Origin: Pseudomonas sp. GM41(2012) | Lineage (GTDB): Bacteria > Pseudomonadota > Gammaproteobacteria > Pseudomonadales > Pseudomonadaceae | Reading direction: 5' to 3' | Length of the DNA stretch: 64,000 bases | Assembly (NCBI RefSeq): GCF_000282315.2 | Contig: NZ_AKJN02000008.1 | Location: 682,001-746,000 of the forward strand | Part shown: positions 50,377 to 57,736 of the stretch, one piece after another | Numbering within the stretch: position 1 is the first letter of the stretch | Layout: every line of letters starts with the position of its first letter | The notes under the pieces: generated by a model | Database searches by the model: none | What the model saw: only the letters and a program-made list of their open reading frames with translations | What the model was told of the DNA's origin: nothing | Program-made: the position numbers and the translations under genes

Positions 50377-52047
50377 TCAACCATGAAACAACAAAACCAG
50401 CAGCACCAGATTCACCAGCAACGACACCAAGGCCAAGGTCCGCCAGACCTTCAACGGTTCGCGCTCCAGCAGCGGTCTGGGTCGCACGCTCAAACTGCGC
50501 CGCTCGCCCTGTTCCAGCAGCAGCAACCATTCTTCCGCCGTTTCAAAGCGTTGATCCGGATCCGCCGCCACGGCGTGCTCCAGACTTTGTGCAATCCATT
50601 CCGGCAGGTCGGGTCGATAGCGACTGGCGCTGACCGGAATCCCGAACCGTGGGCGCTGGAAGGCTTCGATTTCGCCGTAGGGATAATGCCCGGTGAGCAG
50701 GAAATACAAGGTCACGCCGACGGCATATAGATCCTGTTGCGGTGTCGGTGCATCCCCGCGAAAGGCTTCCGGCGCGATATAGCTGGGTGTTCCGGGCAGG
50801 GCAGAAGGCTGGTCTTCGGACAGGCCTGGACAGTAGGCGAGGCCGAAATCCAGCAGGCGTAATTCGCCGTCGTCCCCCAGCAGCAGGTTCTCCGGTTTGA
50901 TATCGCGATGGAGAATCTGCCGTCGATGCAGCATGCCAACGGCGCGCAGCAGGCGTTCGGCCAGATCTTGCCATTGGGGCAGAGGCAGCGGTCCGACATT
51001 GGCGTGCAACTCTGCCAAGGTAGATCCGGAATATTCCCGCATCACGTAGTACAAATGCTGACGCTGACTGGCGGCATGGACTTCAGGGAAGTGGCGTCCG
51101 GCCACGCGCTTGAGAAACCATTCTTCCGACAGCAACGCCTGCCCTGCGAGGTGATCGTCACGCAGCGCACCGGGCAAGGTTTTCAGCAGCCAGGGTTGTT
51201 GTTGCCCATCGCGCACCCGATAGAGCAGCGACTGCTGGCTCTGGCCGAGTATCCCTTCAACCTGCCAACCTTCGAAAGACTGGCCTGGTTTCAAGGCTGG
51301 CGGCAGCGGCCATTGCTGCAAATGAATCAACGCATCGCCGATGCTCGTTTCACCGAGGGCATCGACCCGCACCAACAAGGCGCTGGCGTTATCCTGGCTG
51401 CCGGCCAGATGCGCCGCGCTGACCAAGGTCTGCGCAGCGCTGTTCAGATCCGGTTGATCGCGAAGAATTGCCGCAATCGCGGTGTCGCCCAGCACGGCCC
51501 AAATGCCGTCGCTGAGCAGTACGAAACTTTCGTTCAGCCGCAGTTCGCCATCGAGAAAATCCAGCACCAAATGCTGATCGAGCCCAAGTGCCCGTTTGAG
51601 CACATGCTGCATGCCCGGCTGGTCCCAGACGTGATCCTCGCTGACCCGTTGCAAGGTGTCGGCGTGCCAGCGATAAACCCGGCAATCGCCGACATGGGCC
51701 AAGGTAAACCGCCTACCGCGCATGACCAAAGCACTGACAGTGGTGAGCAACGGTTGCCCACCGCCATTGGCCTGCAACCAGCGATTTTGTGCCAGTAGCA
51801 GGCGATCCAATGCCTGCGCGACGCCCCAGGTTTCCGGCGTGGCGTAGTAATCCAGCGCCAGGGCCTGCAACGTCGAGCGGGCGGCGAGGCCACCATCGGC
51901 GCACTGGCTGACGCCATCGGCGATGGCGAACAGGTAACCCTTGCTCGCCGCCAGCGCCGGGGCCGGAGTCACCAGGCGCAGGGCGTCCTGATTCTCCTCG
52001 CGAGGGCCGATGGCGCTCGCTTCGGCAAAACTCAGTTGCAGGCTCAT
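50377..52047 (-). CDS. PP2C phosphatase-Ser/Thr kinase fusion protein with C-terminal membrane helix
   Basis: 556 residues. Residues about 1-235 are a PP2C-type phosphatase (ENQDAL, AIADGVSQCADGG, AHVGDCRVYR, LLSDGIW, SQDNASALLV with the metal-binding Asp residues). Residues about 265-515 are a Hanks-type kinase (WLLKTLPG, catalytic loop HRDIKPENLLL, DFG in LLDFGLAY, activation/P+1 loop GTPSYIAPEA). A hydrophobic helix ends the protein. It probably phosphorylates and dephosphorylates cytoplasmic targets at the membrane. Its start is 7 bp after the nitrate transporter stop, as in P. aeruginosa PA1782-1783, so it is cotranscribed with it. The link with nitrate uptake is inferred. Confidence 0.9.
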   Translation of the reverse strand: MSLQLSFAEASAIGPREENQDALRLVTPAPALAASKGYLFAIADGVSQCADGGLAARSTLQALALDYYATPETWGVAQALDRLLLAQNRWLQANGGGQPLLTTVSALVMRGRRFTLAHVGDCRVYRWHADTLQRVSEDHVWDQPGMQHVLKRALGLDQHLVLDFLDGELRLNESFVLLSDGIWAVLGDTAIAAILRDQPDLNSAAQTLVSAAHLAGSQDNASALLVRVDALGETSIGDALIHLQQWPLPPALKPGQSFEGWQVEGILGQSQQSLLYRVRDGQQQPWLLKTLPGALRDDHLAGQALLSEEWFLKRVAGRHFPEVHAASQRQHLYYVMREYSGSTLAELHANVGPLPLPQWQDLAERLLRAVGMLHRRQILHRDIKPENLLLGDDGELRLLDFGLAYCPGLSEDQPSALPGTPSYIAPEAFRGDAPTPQQDLYAVGVTLYFLLTGHYPYGEIEAFQRPRFGIPVSASRYRPDLPEWIAQSLEHAVAADPDQRFETAEEWLLLLEQGERRSLSVRPRPLLEREPLKVWRTLALVSLLVNLVLLVLLFHG

Positions 52048-52054
52048 TGAGGCC

Positions 52055-53266
52055 TCAGACCCGAGCAGCGGTCACGGCTGCCGAACCCCAAGTGGTTCTC
52101 CAGCGACGTTTCACGCCGTGCAGACCGAACCAGGCCAGAACGCCAAGGCTGGCGAACAACCACAAGGCCAGTTGATAGCTGCCGGTGCTTTGCTTGATCG
52201 CGCCCATGCCCGCCGCCAGTGCAAATCCACCGATACCGCCGGCCATGCCGATCAAACCGGTCATCACACCGATCTCGCGACGAAAACGCTGCGGCACCAA
52301 TTGGAAAACGGCGCCGTTACCGGCACCCAAACCGAGCATGGTGCAGACGAAAAGTGCCAGCGCCGCGTAGGAACTCGGCAGATTGAAACCCACCGCTGCG
52401 ATGCAGAGCGCCGCCACCGTGTACATCCCCAACAGGGTGCGAATGCCACCGAAACGATCCGCCAGAGCGCCGCCCAACGGACGCATCAAGCTGCCACCAA
52501 ACACACAGGCGGCGGTGTAGTAACCGGCGGTCACCGGGCTGAGGCCATATTGGTCGTTGAAATAGCCGGGCAGGGCGCTGGCCAGGCCGATGAAGCCGCC
52601 GAAGGTCACGCTGTAGAAAAACATGAACCACCAGCTGTCGCGGTCGCCCAAGGCCTTGAAGTAGTCGGACACGGACTTGGCTTTTGGCCGCTCAGGCGCG
52701 TTTTTGGCCAGCCAGGCGAAGACGATGATGGTCAGGATCAGTGGGATCAGGGCGAAGCCGAACACGTTGCTCCAGCCAAATGCTGCCGCCAGTACCGGGG
52801 CGATCAGTGCTGCGAGCACAGTGCCCGAGTTACCGGCACCGGCGATGCCCATGGCTTTGCCTTGGTGTTGTGGTGGATACCATTGCGAGGCCAGCGGCAG
52901 GGCGACGGCGAAGGACGCGCCGGCCATGCCGAGGAACAGGCCCAGCACCAACGCTTGTTCGTAACTGTGAATGCCGAGTTTCCAGGCACCGAACAGGGCG
53001 CAGATGACGATCACCTGGCCAATCAGCCCGGCGGTTTTCGGCGACAGGCGATCAGCCAGCAAGCCCATTACAAAGCGCAATACCGCCCCGGCCAGAATCG
53101 GCGTCGCCACCACCAGCCCGCGCTGTTGGGTGGTCAGGTGCAGGTCGGCGGCGATCTGCACCGCCAGTGGGCCGAGCAGGTACCAGACCATGAAACTCAG
53201 GTCGAAATAGAGGAAGGCCGCGAACAATGTCGGGGTATGGCCAGATTTCCAGAAGCTTGAATTCAT
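52055..53266 (-). CDS. nasA: Nitrate/nitrite transporter, MFS (NarK/NasA type)
   Basis: 403 residues with about 12 membrane segments. The nitrate-signature sequences of the NNP family are visible: AGASFAVALPLASQWYPP and, in the second half, GLGAGNGAVFQLVPQRF (the G-x-GNG-A-V/T-F-x-x-V-P pattern). Start MNSSFWKSGHTPTL is typical. It imports nitrate for the assimilatory reductase encoded downstream. It is first in a two-gene unit with the phosphatase-kinase, under its own sigma-54 promoter and leader. Confidence 0.93.
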   Translation of the reverse strand: MNSSFWKSGHTPTLFAAFLYFDLSFMVWYLLGPLAVQIAADLHLTTQQRGLVVATPILAGAVLRFVMGLLADRLSPKTAGLIGQVIVICALFGAWKLGIHSYEQALVLGLFLGMAGASFAVALPLASQWYPPQHQGKAMGIAGAGNSGTVLAALIAPVLAAAFGWSNVFGFALIPLILTIIVFAWLAKNAPERPKAKSVSDYFKALGDRDSWWFMFFYSVTFGGFIGLASALPGYFNDQYGLSPVTAGYYTAACVFGGSLMRPLGGALADRFGGIRTLLGMYTVAALCIAAVGFNLPSSYAALALFVCTMLGLGAGNGAVFQLVPQRFRREIGVMTGLIGMAGGIGGFALAAGMGAIKQSTGSYQLALWLFASLGVLAWFGLHGVKRRWRTTWGSAAVTAARV

Positions 53267-53365
53267 CGCGCACCTCAGCTGTTAGGAGTCTCGAGAAGGA
53301 GTCATGAGCTTGCAGGTGGGGCGCCGCATCGGCCGCACCACCGGCCCCGGTCTGTGGGGCCAAAA

Positions 53366-53416
53366 CAAAAAAACGCCGCCACCGGATTCGCCAAAGGGCA
53401 AATGAGGTGAGCGACG
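53366..53416 (-). terminator. Attenuation terminator of the nitrate transporter operon
   Basis: Minus-strand stem CGTCGC(T)CACC / GGTGGCGGCG with one bulge, followed by seven T residues, about 100 bp before the transporter start. Its 5' arm overlaps the second ANTAR hairpin. Confidence 0.82.
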
Positions 53417-53452
53417 TCTTTGTCGTAGGTGGGGCAACCGCCGTTGGTTACC
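53412..53452 (-). promoter_or_regulatory. ANTAR-type two-hairpin leader of the nitrate transporter operon
   Basis: Minus strand: GGTAACC-AACGGC-GGTTGCC (53433-53452), a 7-nt linker, then CGAC-AAAGAC-GTCG (53412-53425). Both six-base loops carry A1 and G4. The second hairpin shares bases with the terminator, so its formation prevents termination. Confidence 0.85.
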
Positions 53453-53466
53453 TGTAGTGATTACCT

Positions 53467-53483
53467 AGCGAGATCTGTGCCAA
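53467..53483 (-). promoter_or_regulatory. Sigma-54 promoter of the nitrate transporter operon
   Basis: Minus strand TTGGCACAGATCTCGCT: GG at -24 and GC at -12 with ten bases between. The first leader hairpin starts about 15 bases downstream of the -12 element. The -12 sequence is not a perfect consensus. Confidence 0.65.
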
Positions 53484-53494
53484 CAGTTCGCTTT

Positions 53495-53616
53495 TGTGGC
53501 GAGGGGGCTTGCCCCCGTTGGGCTGCGAAGCGGCCCCATGCACTTCTTCAGAAATACCTAGCGGACAGGTCTTGCGACGGCTTCGCCGCCGAACGGGGGC
53601 AAGCCCCCTCGCCACA
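53495..53616. repeat. REP-type inverted repeat (TGTGGCGAGGGGGCTTGCCC family)
   Basis: TGTGGCGAGGGGGCTTGCCCC... and its inverted copy to 53616, separating nasT from the transporter promoter. Together with the leader it accounts for the 53267-53625 gap. Confidence 0.9.
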
Positions 53617-53625
53617 GTGACCGCT

Positions 53626-54201
53626 TCAGCCGAGCAGCTCACTCATGGCGATGATCTGCTCCGCCACCTGTATCAGCTTCTGCTGCCGGCTCATGGCCTG
53701 GCGGCGCATCAGGGTGTAGGCCTCTTCCTCGTTGCAGTCCTTCATTTTCATCAGCAGCCCTTTGGCCAGCTCGATGCGCTTGCGCTCGGCCAGTTGCTGG
53801 TCGCGGGCATTGAGCTGGGCGCGCAGGGCCTGGTCGCTTTCAAAGCGCGCCATGGCCACGTCGAGAATCGGCTGCAAGCGCTGTGCATGGATGCCTTCGA
53901 CGATGTAGGCACTGACGCCGGACTTGATCGCCTGACGCATCACATCGGGGTCATGTTCATCGGTAAACATCACGATCGGCCGTGGTTGGTCGCGGCTCAC
54001 CAGCACCACTTGCTCCATCACATCGCGGCTCGGTGACTCGGTATCGATCAAAATCACGTCCGGACGCACCGTTTCGACGCGCGCGGGCAGGTCGATGGTC
54101 AGGCCCGACTCGTCGATCACCTCGAACCCGGCTTCGGTCAGGGCCGCCTTCAGGCGACCGACTTTCTTCGCGGTGTCGTTGATCAGCAGGATACGCAACA
54201 T
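53626..54201 (-). CDS. nasT: ANTAR antiterminator / response regulator NasT
   Basis: 191 residues. An N-terminal receiver-like domain (LRILLINDTAKKVGRLK, VILIDTESPSRD with an Asp at the phosphorylation position) precedes a C-terminal ANTAR helical RNA-binding domain (about 130-190, ending MRRQAMSRQQKLIQVAEQIIAM). NasT binds leader RNA and prevents termination. NasS holds it inactive without nitrate. It starts 15 bp after nasS. Probable targets are the three leaders described here. Confidence 0.93.
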   Translation of the reverse strand: MLRILLINDTAKKVGRLKAALTEAGFEVIDESGLTIDLPARVETVRPDVILIDTESPSRDVMEQVVLVSRDQPRPIVMFTDEHDPDVMRQAIKSGVSAYIVEGIHAQRLQPILDVAMARFESDQALRAQLNARDQQLAERKRIELAKGLLMKMKDCNEEEAYTLMRRQAMSRQQKLIQVAEQIIAMSELLG

Positions 54202-54216
54202 ATTCGTAGTCTCCTG

Positions 54217-55428
54217 TCAGCGGCTGGCGAGAAGGGGCGAGCTGTCGCTCATGGCGTGCAGCTTGAAACTGCGGGCATAGCCGGCGGGGTCCAGGCCATC
54301 CCAGACCTTGCCGTCGATCAACTGGCTGCTGCGCATTTGCCGATCACTCGCGGCCACACCTACAGCGGTGGCGGCCTCTCGATACAAGTCTAGTTGCTGG
54401 ACCTGACGGGCCACGCCCAGGTAATCCGGGTCGTCGCGCAACAAGCCCCAGCGGCGGAACTGGGTCATGAACCACATGCCATCGGACAGATACGGCAGAT
54501 TGACCTCGCCATCACCATGGAAGCGCAGCGCGTGCGGGTCTTGCCAGCGATGACCCAGGCCATCGGCGTAGTCACCGAGCAATCGCGGTTCGATGCAGTC
54601 GAGCGGTGCGTCGAGGTATTGCGGGGCGCTCAACAGCTTCGCGGTGCTGCGGCGATTTTCGGTGCTTTGTTCGATGAAGCGGCTGGCCTCCAGAATCGCC
54701 ATCACCAGCGCCCGTGCGGTGTTGGGGTATTGCTCGACAAAGGCGCGGGTGCACCCGAGGACTTTTTCCGGATGATCGGGCCAGATGGTCTGGGTGGTGG
54801 CCATCGTGAACCCCAGGTTCTGCTGCACCGCGCTGGCGGACCATGGCTCGCCGACGCAGAAGCCGTCGATGCGCCCGGCTTGCAAGTGCGCGACCATTTG
54901 CGGCGGCGGCACCACCACGCTGTCGACGTCCTGCAACGGGTGGATGCCCTGACTCGCGAGCCAGTAATACAGCCACATGGCGTGGGTGCCTGTAGGAAAT
55001 GTCTGGGCGAAGGTGAGTTTTGGGCGACTTTGGTGCACGTGCCGTTCCAGTGCTTCAGGACTGGTCACGCCCAGCGCCTGTAAGCCATGGGAGAGGTTGA
55101 TGCTCTGGCCATTTTGGTTCAGGCCCATGAGCACCGCCATGTCGGTCGACGCGACACCGCCGATGCCCAAATGCACGGCGTAGATCAAACCGTACAGGCT
55201 GTGGGCGGCATCAAGTTCGCCACTGACCAGTTTGTCCCGCAGGTTGGCCCAGGACGACTGGCGCTTGAGGTTCAGGGTCAGGCCATAAGGTTGGGCGAAG
55301 CCCTGCGTGGCTGCGACCACGACCGAGGCGCAGTCGCTCAGGGCCATGAAGCCGAGGTTGATTTCGGTCTTTTCCGGGGCATCGCTGCCGTTGACCCAGG
55401 CCAGAGGGTTGGCTGGAACTTCAATCAT
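54217..55428 (-). CDS. nasS: Nitrate sensor NasS
   Basis: 403 residues. It resembles periplasmic nitrate-binding proteins (NrtA/CmpA family; NLGFMALSDCASVVVAATQG, TFPTGTHAMWLYYWLASQGI, GRIDGFCVGEPWS) but has no signal peptide, so it stays in the cytoplasm and acts as a sensor. It binds nitrate or nitrite and then frees NasT. It is first in the nasST operon, under its own sigma-54 promoter and ANTAR leader. Confidence 0.93.
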   Translation of the reverse strand: MIEVPANPLAWVNGSDAPEKTEINLGFMALSDCASVVVAATQGFAQPYGLTLNLKRQSSWANLRDKLVSGELDAAHSLYGLIYAVHLGIGGVASTDMAVLMGLNQNGQSINLSHGLQALGVTSPEALERHVHQSRPKLTFAQTFPTGTHAMWLYYWLASQGIHPLQDVDSVVVPPPQMVAHLQAGRIDGFCVGEPWSASAVQQNLGFTMATTQTIWPDHPEKVLGCTRAFVEQYPNTARALVMAILEASRFIEQSTENRRSTAKLLSAPQYLDAPLDCIEPRLLGDYADGLGHRWQDPHALRFHGDGEVNLPYLSDGMWFMTQFRRWGLLRDDPDYLGVARQVQQLDLYREAATAVGVAASDRQMRSSQLIDGKVWDGLDPAGYARSFKLHAMSDSSPLLASR

Positions 55429-55445
55429 CAGTAAACACCTTCCAT

Positions 55446-55500
55446 AAAAAAGCGCCGGACCGGGCTGCTTGCCAGGGCAAGGCCAAGTGACGACGCCTTT
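55446..55500 (-). terminator. Attenuation terminator of nasST
   Basis: Minus-strand outer stem AAAGGCGTCG/CGGCGCTTTT with an inner perfect hairpin CTTGCC/GGCAAG (55468-55481) and a T run, about 20 bp before the nasS start. The outer stem overlaps the second ANTAR hairpin. Confidence 0.75.
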
Positions 55501-55532
55501 GTCTTTCGACTCATCCCGCCGTTGGCATGAGT
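55492..55532 (-). promoter_or_regulatory. ANTAR-type two-hairpin leader of nasST
   Basis: Minus strand: ACTCATGCC-AACGGC-GGGATGAGT (55509-55532, one mismatch in the stem) then GAC-AAAGGC-GTC (55492-55503). The loop AACGGC is identical to the first loop of the transporter leader, and AAAGGC to the last loop of the nirB leader. The second stem is short (3 bp). Confidence 0.78.
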
Positions 55533-55549
55533 GCTGATGTCAGTGACGG

Positions 55550-55565
55550 TGCAAGGCATATGCCA
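55550..55565 (-). promoter_or_regulatory. Sigma-54 promoter of nasST
   Basis: Minus strand TGGCATATGCCTTGCA. Near-perfect -24/-12 promoter with ten bases between GG and GC. The leader hairpins begin about 18 bases downstream. Confidence 0.85.
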
Positions 55566-55657
55566 TCGCTCGCTGATTTTGTCGCGCGCCTCGCCTGCAA
55601 CCCCGATGCCCGGCTATAATCGCCGCCACTTTTCGTAGCCCAGAGTCAAACCCGCCC

Positions 55658-56677
55658 ATGTACACCCTGGCCCGTCAGCTGTTGTTCAAACTATCCCCGG
55701 AAACCTCCCACGATCTGTCCCTGGACCTGATCGGCGCGGGCGGGCGTTTGGGCCTCAACGGCTTGCTGTGCAAGGCATCGGCGAAAATGCCGGTGACCGT
55801 CATGGGCCTGGACTTCCCGAACCCGGTGGGTCTGGCGGCCGGTCTGGACAAGAACGGCGCGGCCATCGACGGTTTTGCGCAACTGGGTTTTGGTTTTGTC
55901 GAAATCGGCACCATCACCCCGCGTCCGCAGCCGGGCAACCCGAAGCCACGCATTTTCCGTCTGCCGGATGCCGAGGCGATCATCAACCGCATGGGGTTCA
56001 ACAACCTCGGCGTCGATCACCTGCTGGCTCGAGTGGCGGCGGCCAAATTCAAGGGCGTGCTGGGCATCAATATCGGCAAAAACTTCGATACCCCGGTTGA
56101 GCGGGCGGTCGACGACTACCTGATCTGCCTGGACAAGGTCTACGCCCACGCCAGCTACGTGACCGTCAACGTCAGCTCGCCGAACACCCCGGGCCTGCGC
56201 AGCCTGCAATTCGGCGATTCGCTGAAGCAGTTGTTGGCCGACCTGGCGACGCGCCGCGCAGAACTGGCGCTGCGCCACGGCAAACATGTACCGCTGGCGA
56301 TCAAGATTGCGCCGGACATGACCGACGAAGAAACCGCTCAGGTCGCGCAAGCGCTGATCGAAACCGGGATGGACGCGGTAATCGCCACCAACACCACCCT
56401 GAGCCGCGTCGGCGTAGAAGGCATGGAACACGGCGACGAGGCGGGCGGCCTGTCCGGCGCACCGGTTCGCGACAAGAGCACCCACACCGTGAAGGTGCTG
56501 GCGGCCGAGTTGGCCGGTCGCTTGCCGATCATCGCCGTGGGCGGCATCACCGAAGGCAAGCACGCGGCTGAGAAAATCGCTGCGGGTGCCAGCCTGGTGC
56601 AGCTCTATTCCGGCTTCATCTACAAAGGCCCGGCGCTGATTCGTGAATCCGTCGACGCAATAGCAGCCCTGCGCTGA
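55658..56677 (+). CDS. pyrD: Dihydroorotate dehydrogenase (quinone)
   Basis: 339 residues, class 2. It oxidises dihydroorotate to orotate at the inner membrane. Start MYTLARQLLFKLSPETSHDL is the class 2 membrane-associating helix. FMN and active-site regions are NPVGLAAGLDKNGAAIDGF, YVTVNVSSPNTPGLRSLQ (with the catalytic Ser of class 2), NTTLSR and ASLVQLYSGFIYKGP. It is monocistronic and followed by a REP element. Confidence 0.96.
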   Translation: MYTLARQLLFKLSPETSHDLSLDLIGAGGRLGLNGLLCKASAKMPVTVMGLDFPNPVGLAAGLDKNGAAIDGFAQLGFGFVEIGTITPRPQPGNPKPRIFRLPDAEAIINRMGFNNLGVDHLLARVAAAKFKGVLGINIGKNFDTPVERAVDDYLICLDKVYAHASYVTVNVSSPNTPGLRSLQFGDSLKQLLADLATRRAELALRHGKHVPLAIKIAPDMTDEETAQVAQALIETGMDAVIATNTTLSRVGVEGMEHGDEAGGLSGAPVRDKSTHTVKVLAAELAGRLPIIAVGGITEGKHAAEKIAAGASLVQLYSGFIYKGPALIRESVDAIAALR

Positions 56678-56684
56678 GGGCTTT

Positions 56685-56850
56685 TGTGGCGAGGGGGTTT
56701 AGCGAAACGTCGCACCGCCCCGTTGGGTCGCGAAGCGACCCCAAGACCAGTCAACTCGGTGAATCAGTTAAAACTCGTTGGCAGGATTTACGGCCGCTTC
56801 GCAGCCGAACGGGGGTAAACCCCCTCGCCACAGAAAGCCCCCTCGCCACA
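56685..56850. repeat. REP-type inverted repeat plus a truncated extra copy
   Basis: TGTGGCGAGGGGGTTTAGCG... pairs with 56793-56832 (ending CCCCCTCGCCACA). A further GCCCCCTCGCCACA at 56837-56850 is a truncated extra copy. It fills most of the gap between pyrD and rmf. Confidence 0.85.
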
Positions 56851-56880
56851 GGGGTTCGTCGCTGAATTTGGAGCAGGCAT

Positions 56881-56906
56881 AAAAAAGGGCTCCTCGAAGG
56901 AGCCCC
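56881..56906 (-). terminator. Intrinsic terminator of rmf
   Basis: Minus-strand GGGCTCC/GGAGCCC stem (loop TTCGA-like) followed by six T residues, about 85 bp after the rmf stop. Confidence 0.85.
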
Positions 56907-56990
56907 TGGGCCGAAGCCCGCCGCCCGGATGGGGCGTGCGTGGTAAGTCGTTACGTAATCAGATTGTCGTGTCGGAGTGTGTGCCCTGTG

Positions 56991-57206
56991 TTAGCCGACG
57001 GCGTGAAGTTCGTTGAGTCTATGGATTCCCGCAGTGCCGGTCATACCGTCCCAGTTGTCGCCGCGTCCTTCTCGCCAGCCGTTAATCCAGGCTTGGCGTA
57101 CCGACGGTAGAGTAAATGGGCAAAGCTCACGGGATTTGCCACCAACGCCATATTGATATCCGCGCAAAAATGCTCTTTCCAACGGATCACGCTTAAGTCT
57201 TCTCAT
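56991..57206 (-). CDS. rmf: Ribosome modulation factor
   Basis: 71 residues, strongly basic. The diagnostic start MRRLKRDPLERAFLRGYQYG and the later RQAWINGWREGRGDNW segment are seen. RMF turns 70S ribosomes into inactive 100S dimers in stationary phase. The gene is single, with its own terminator and a long structured leader upstream. Confidence 0.95.
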   Translation of the reverse strand: MRRLKRDPLERAFLRGYQYGVGGKSRELCPFTLPSVRQAWINGWREGRGDNWDGMTGTAGIHRLNELHAVG

Positions 57207-57245
57207 AGGGTGTTGCCCTCACTTGTTGACTGTATTTATCGCGTC

Positions 57246-57337
57246 GACCTCAATTGAGGTCTGGCAGAAAAACTCCTGCCGTTGGGGCTCGCTGCCGGCG
57301 TCGCGAGCCAAGGTGTTGACGTCATTGCGGCGTCAAC
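57246..57337 (-). ncRNA. Structured 5' leader of rmf (rmf RNA motif)
   Basis: Four inverted repeats follow one another just upstream of rmf: the 16-bp perfect palindrome GACCTCAATTGAGGTC (57246-57261), GGCAG/CTGCC (57263-57280), GGCTCGC/GCGAGCC (57286-57309) and GTTGACG/CGTCAAC (57315-57337). A conserved Pseudomonas RNA called the rmf motif is known at this place and is probably a cis-acting leader. The exact ends cannot be fixed by eye. Confidence 0.65.
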
Positions 57338-57469
57338 CTGTGTTGAGTTCTAACCAATGCGTCACATCGAGGGAATGATCGTTTTGTCATAAGGACGTAA
57401 CGATAAAGATGGTATGGCCATAAGTAACACGATGTTTGCCCGTGTTTATTGGCCAAACCCCGGTATGAT

Positions 57470-57736
57470 CAGCCCCTCACTGCATGATGGGGTTAATCCT
57501 TTGCTGAGAATGGCTCGCGTTGCAGTGGGGCATTATTCGACGAAGGGTCGACTTATGACATTTTGTTGCATCAACTTTTTTATCTGCCTTTGCATCTAAG
57601 CTCTTTTAACCCGAGCTTGCAGGGGTGGGACGGCACACCTTCGTGCCACGCGGGCGCTCTTTTAGAAAAGCGCCTGATTGAAAACCGGGCCGGCAATGCG
57701 TTGCCGGTTCACTTAGCTAAAGGCTCTGAAATTCCA
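57470..57736 (+). promoter_or_regulatory. Structured leader upstream of rlmL
   Basis: The 400 bp between the rmf leader and rlmL hold no convincing gene but many hairpins. CCTCACTGCA (57475-57484) can pair with TGCAGTGGGG (57521-57530). CCCC (57473-57476) can instead pair with GGGG at 57489-57492. Then come TCGAC/GTCGA near 57538-57552, GGCAC/GTGCC near 57632-57648, GCGCTCTTTT/AAAAGCGC (about 57653-57673) and CCGGCAA/TTGCCGG (57690-57707). TATGAT at 57464-57469 could be the -10 element of its promoter. Confidence 0.45.

Noticed and set aside
57414..57599. 61-codon frame in the rlmL leader
   Set aside because: No ribosome-binding site, atypical codon use and overlap with several RNA hairpins. 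It is not counted as a gene.
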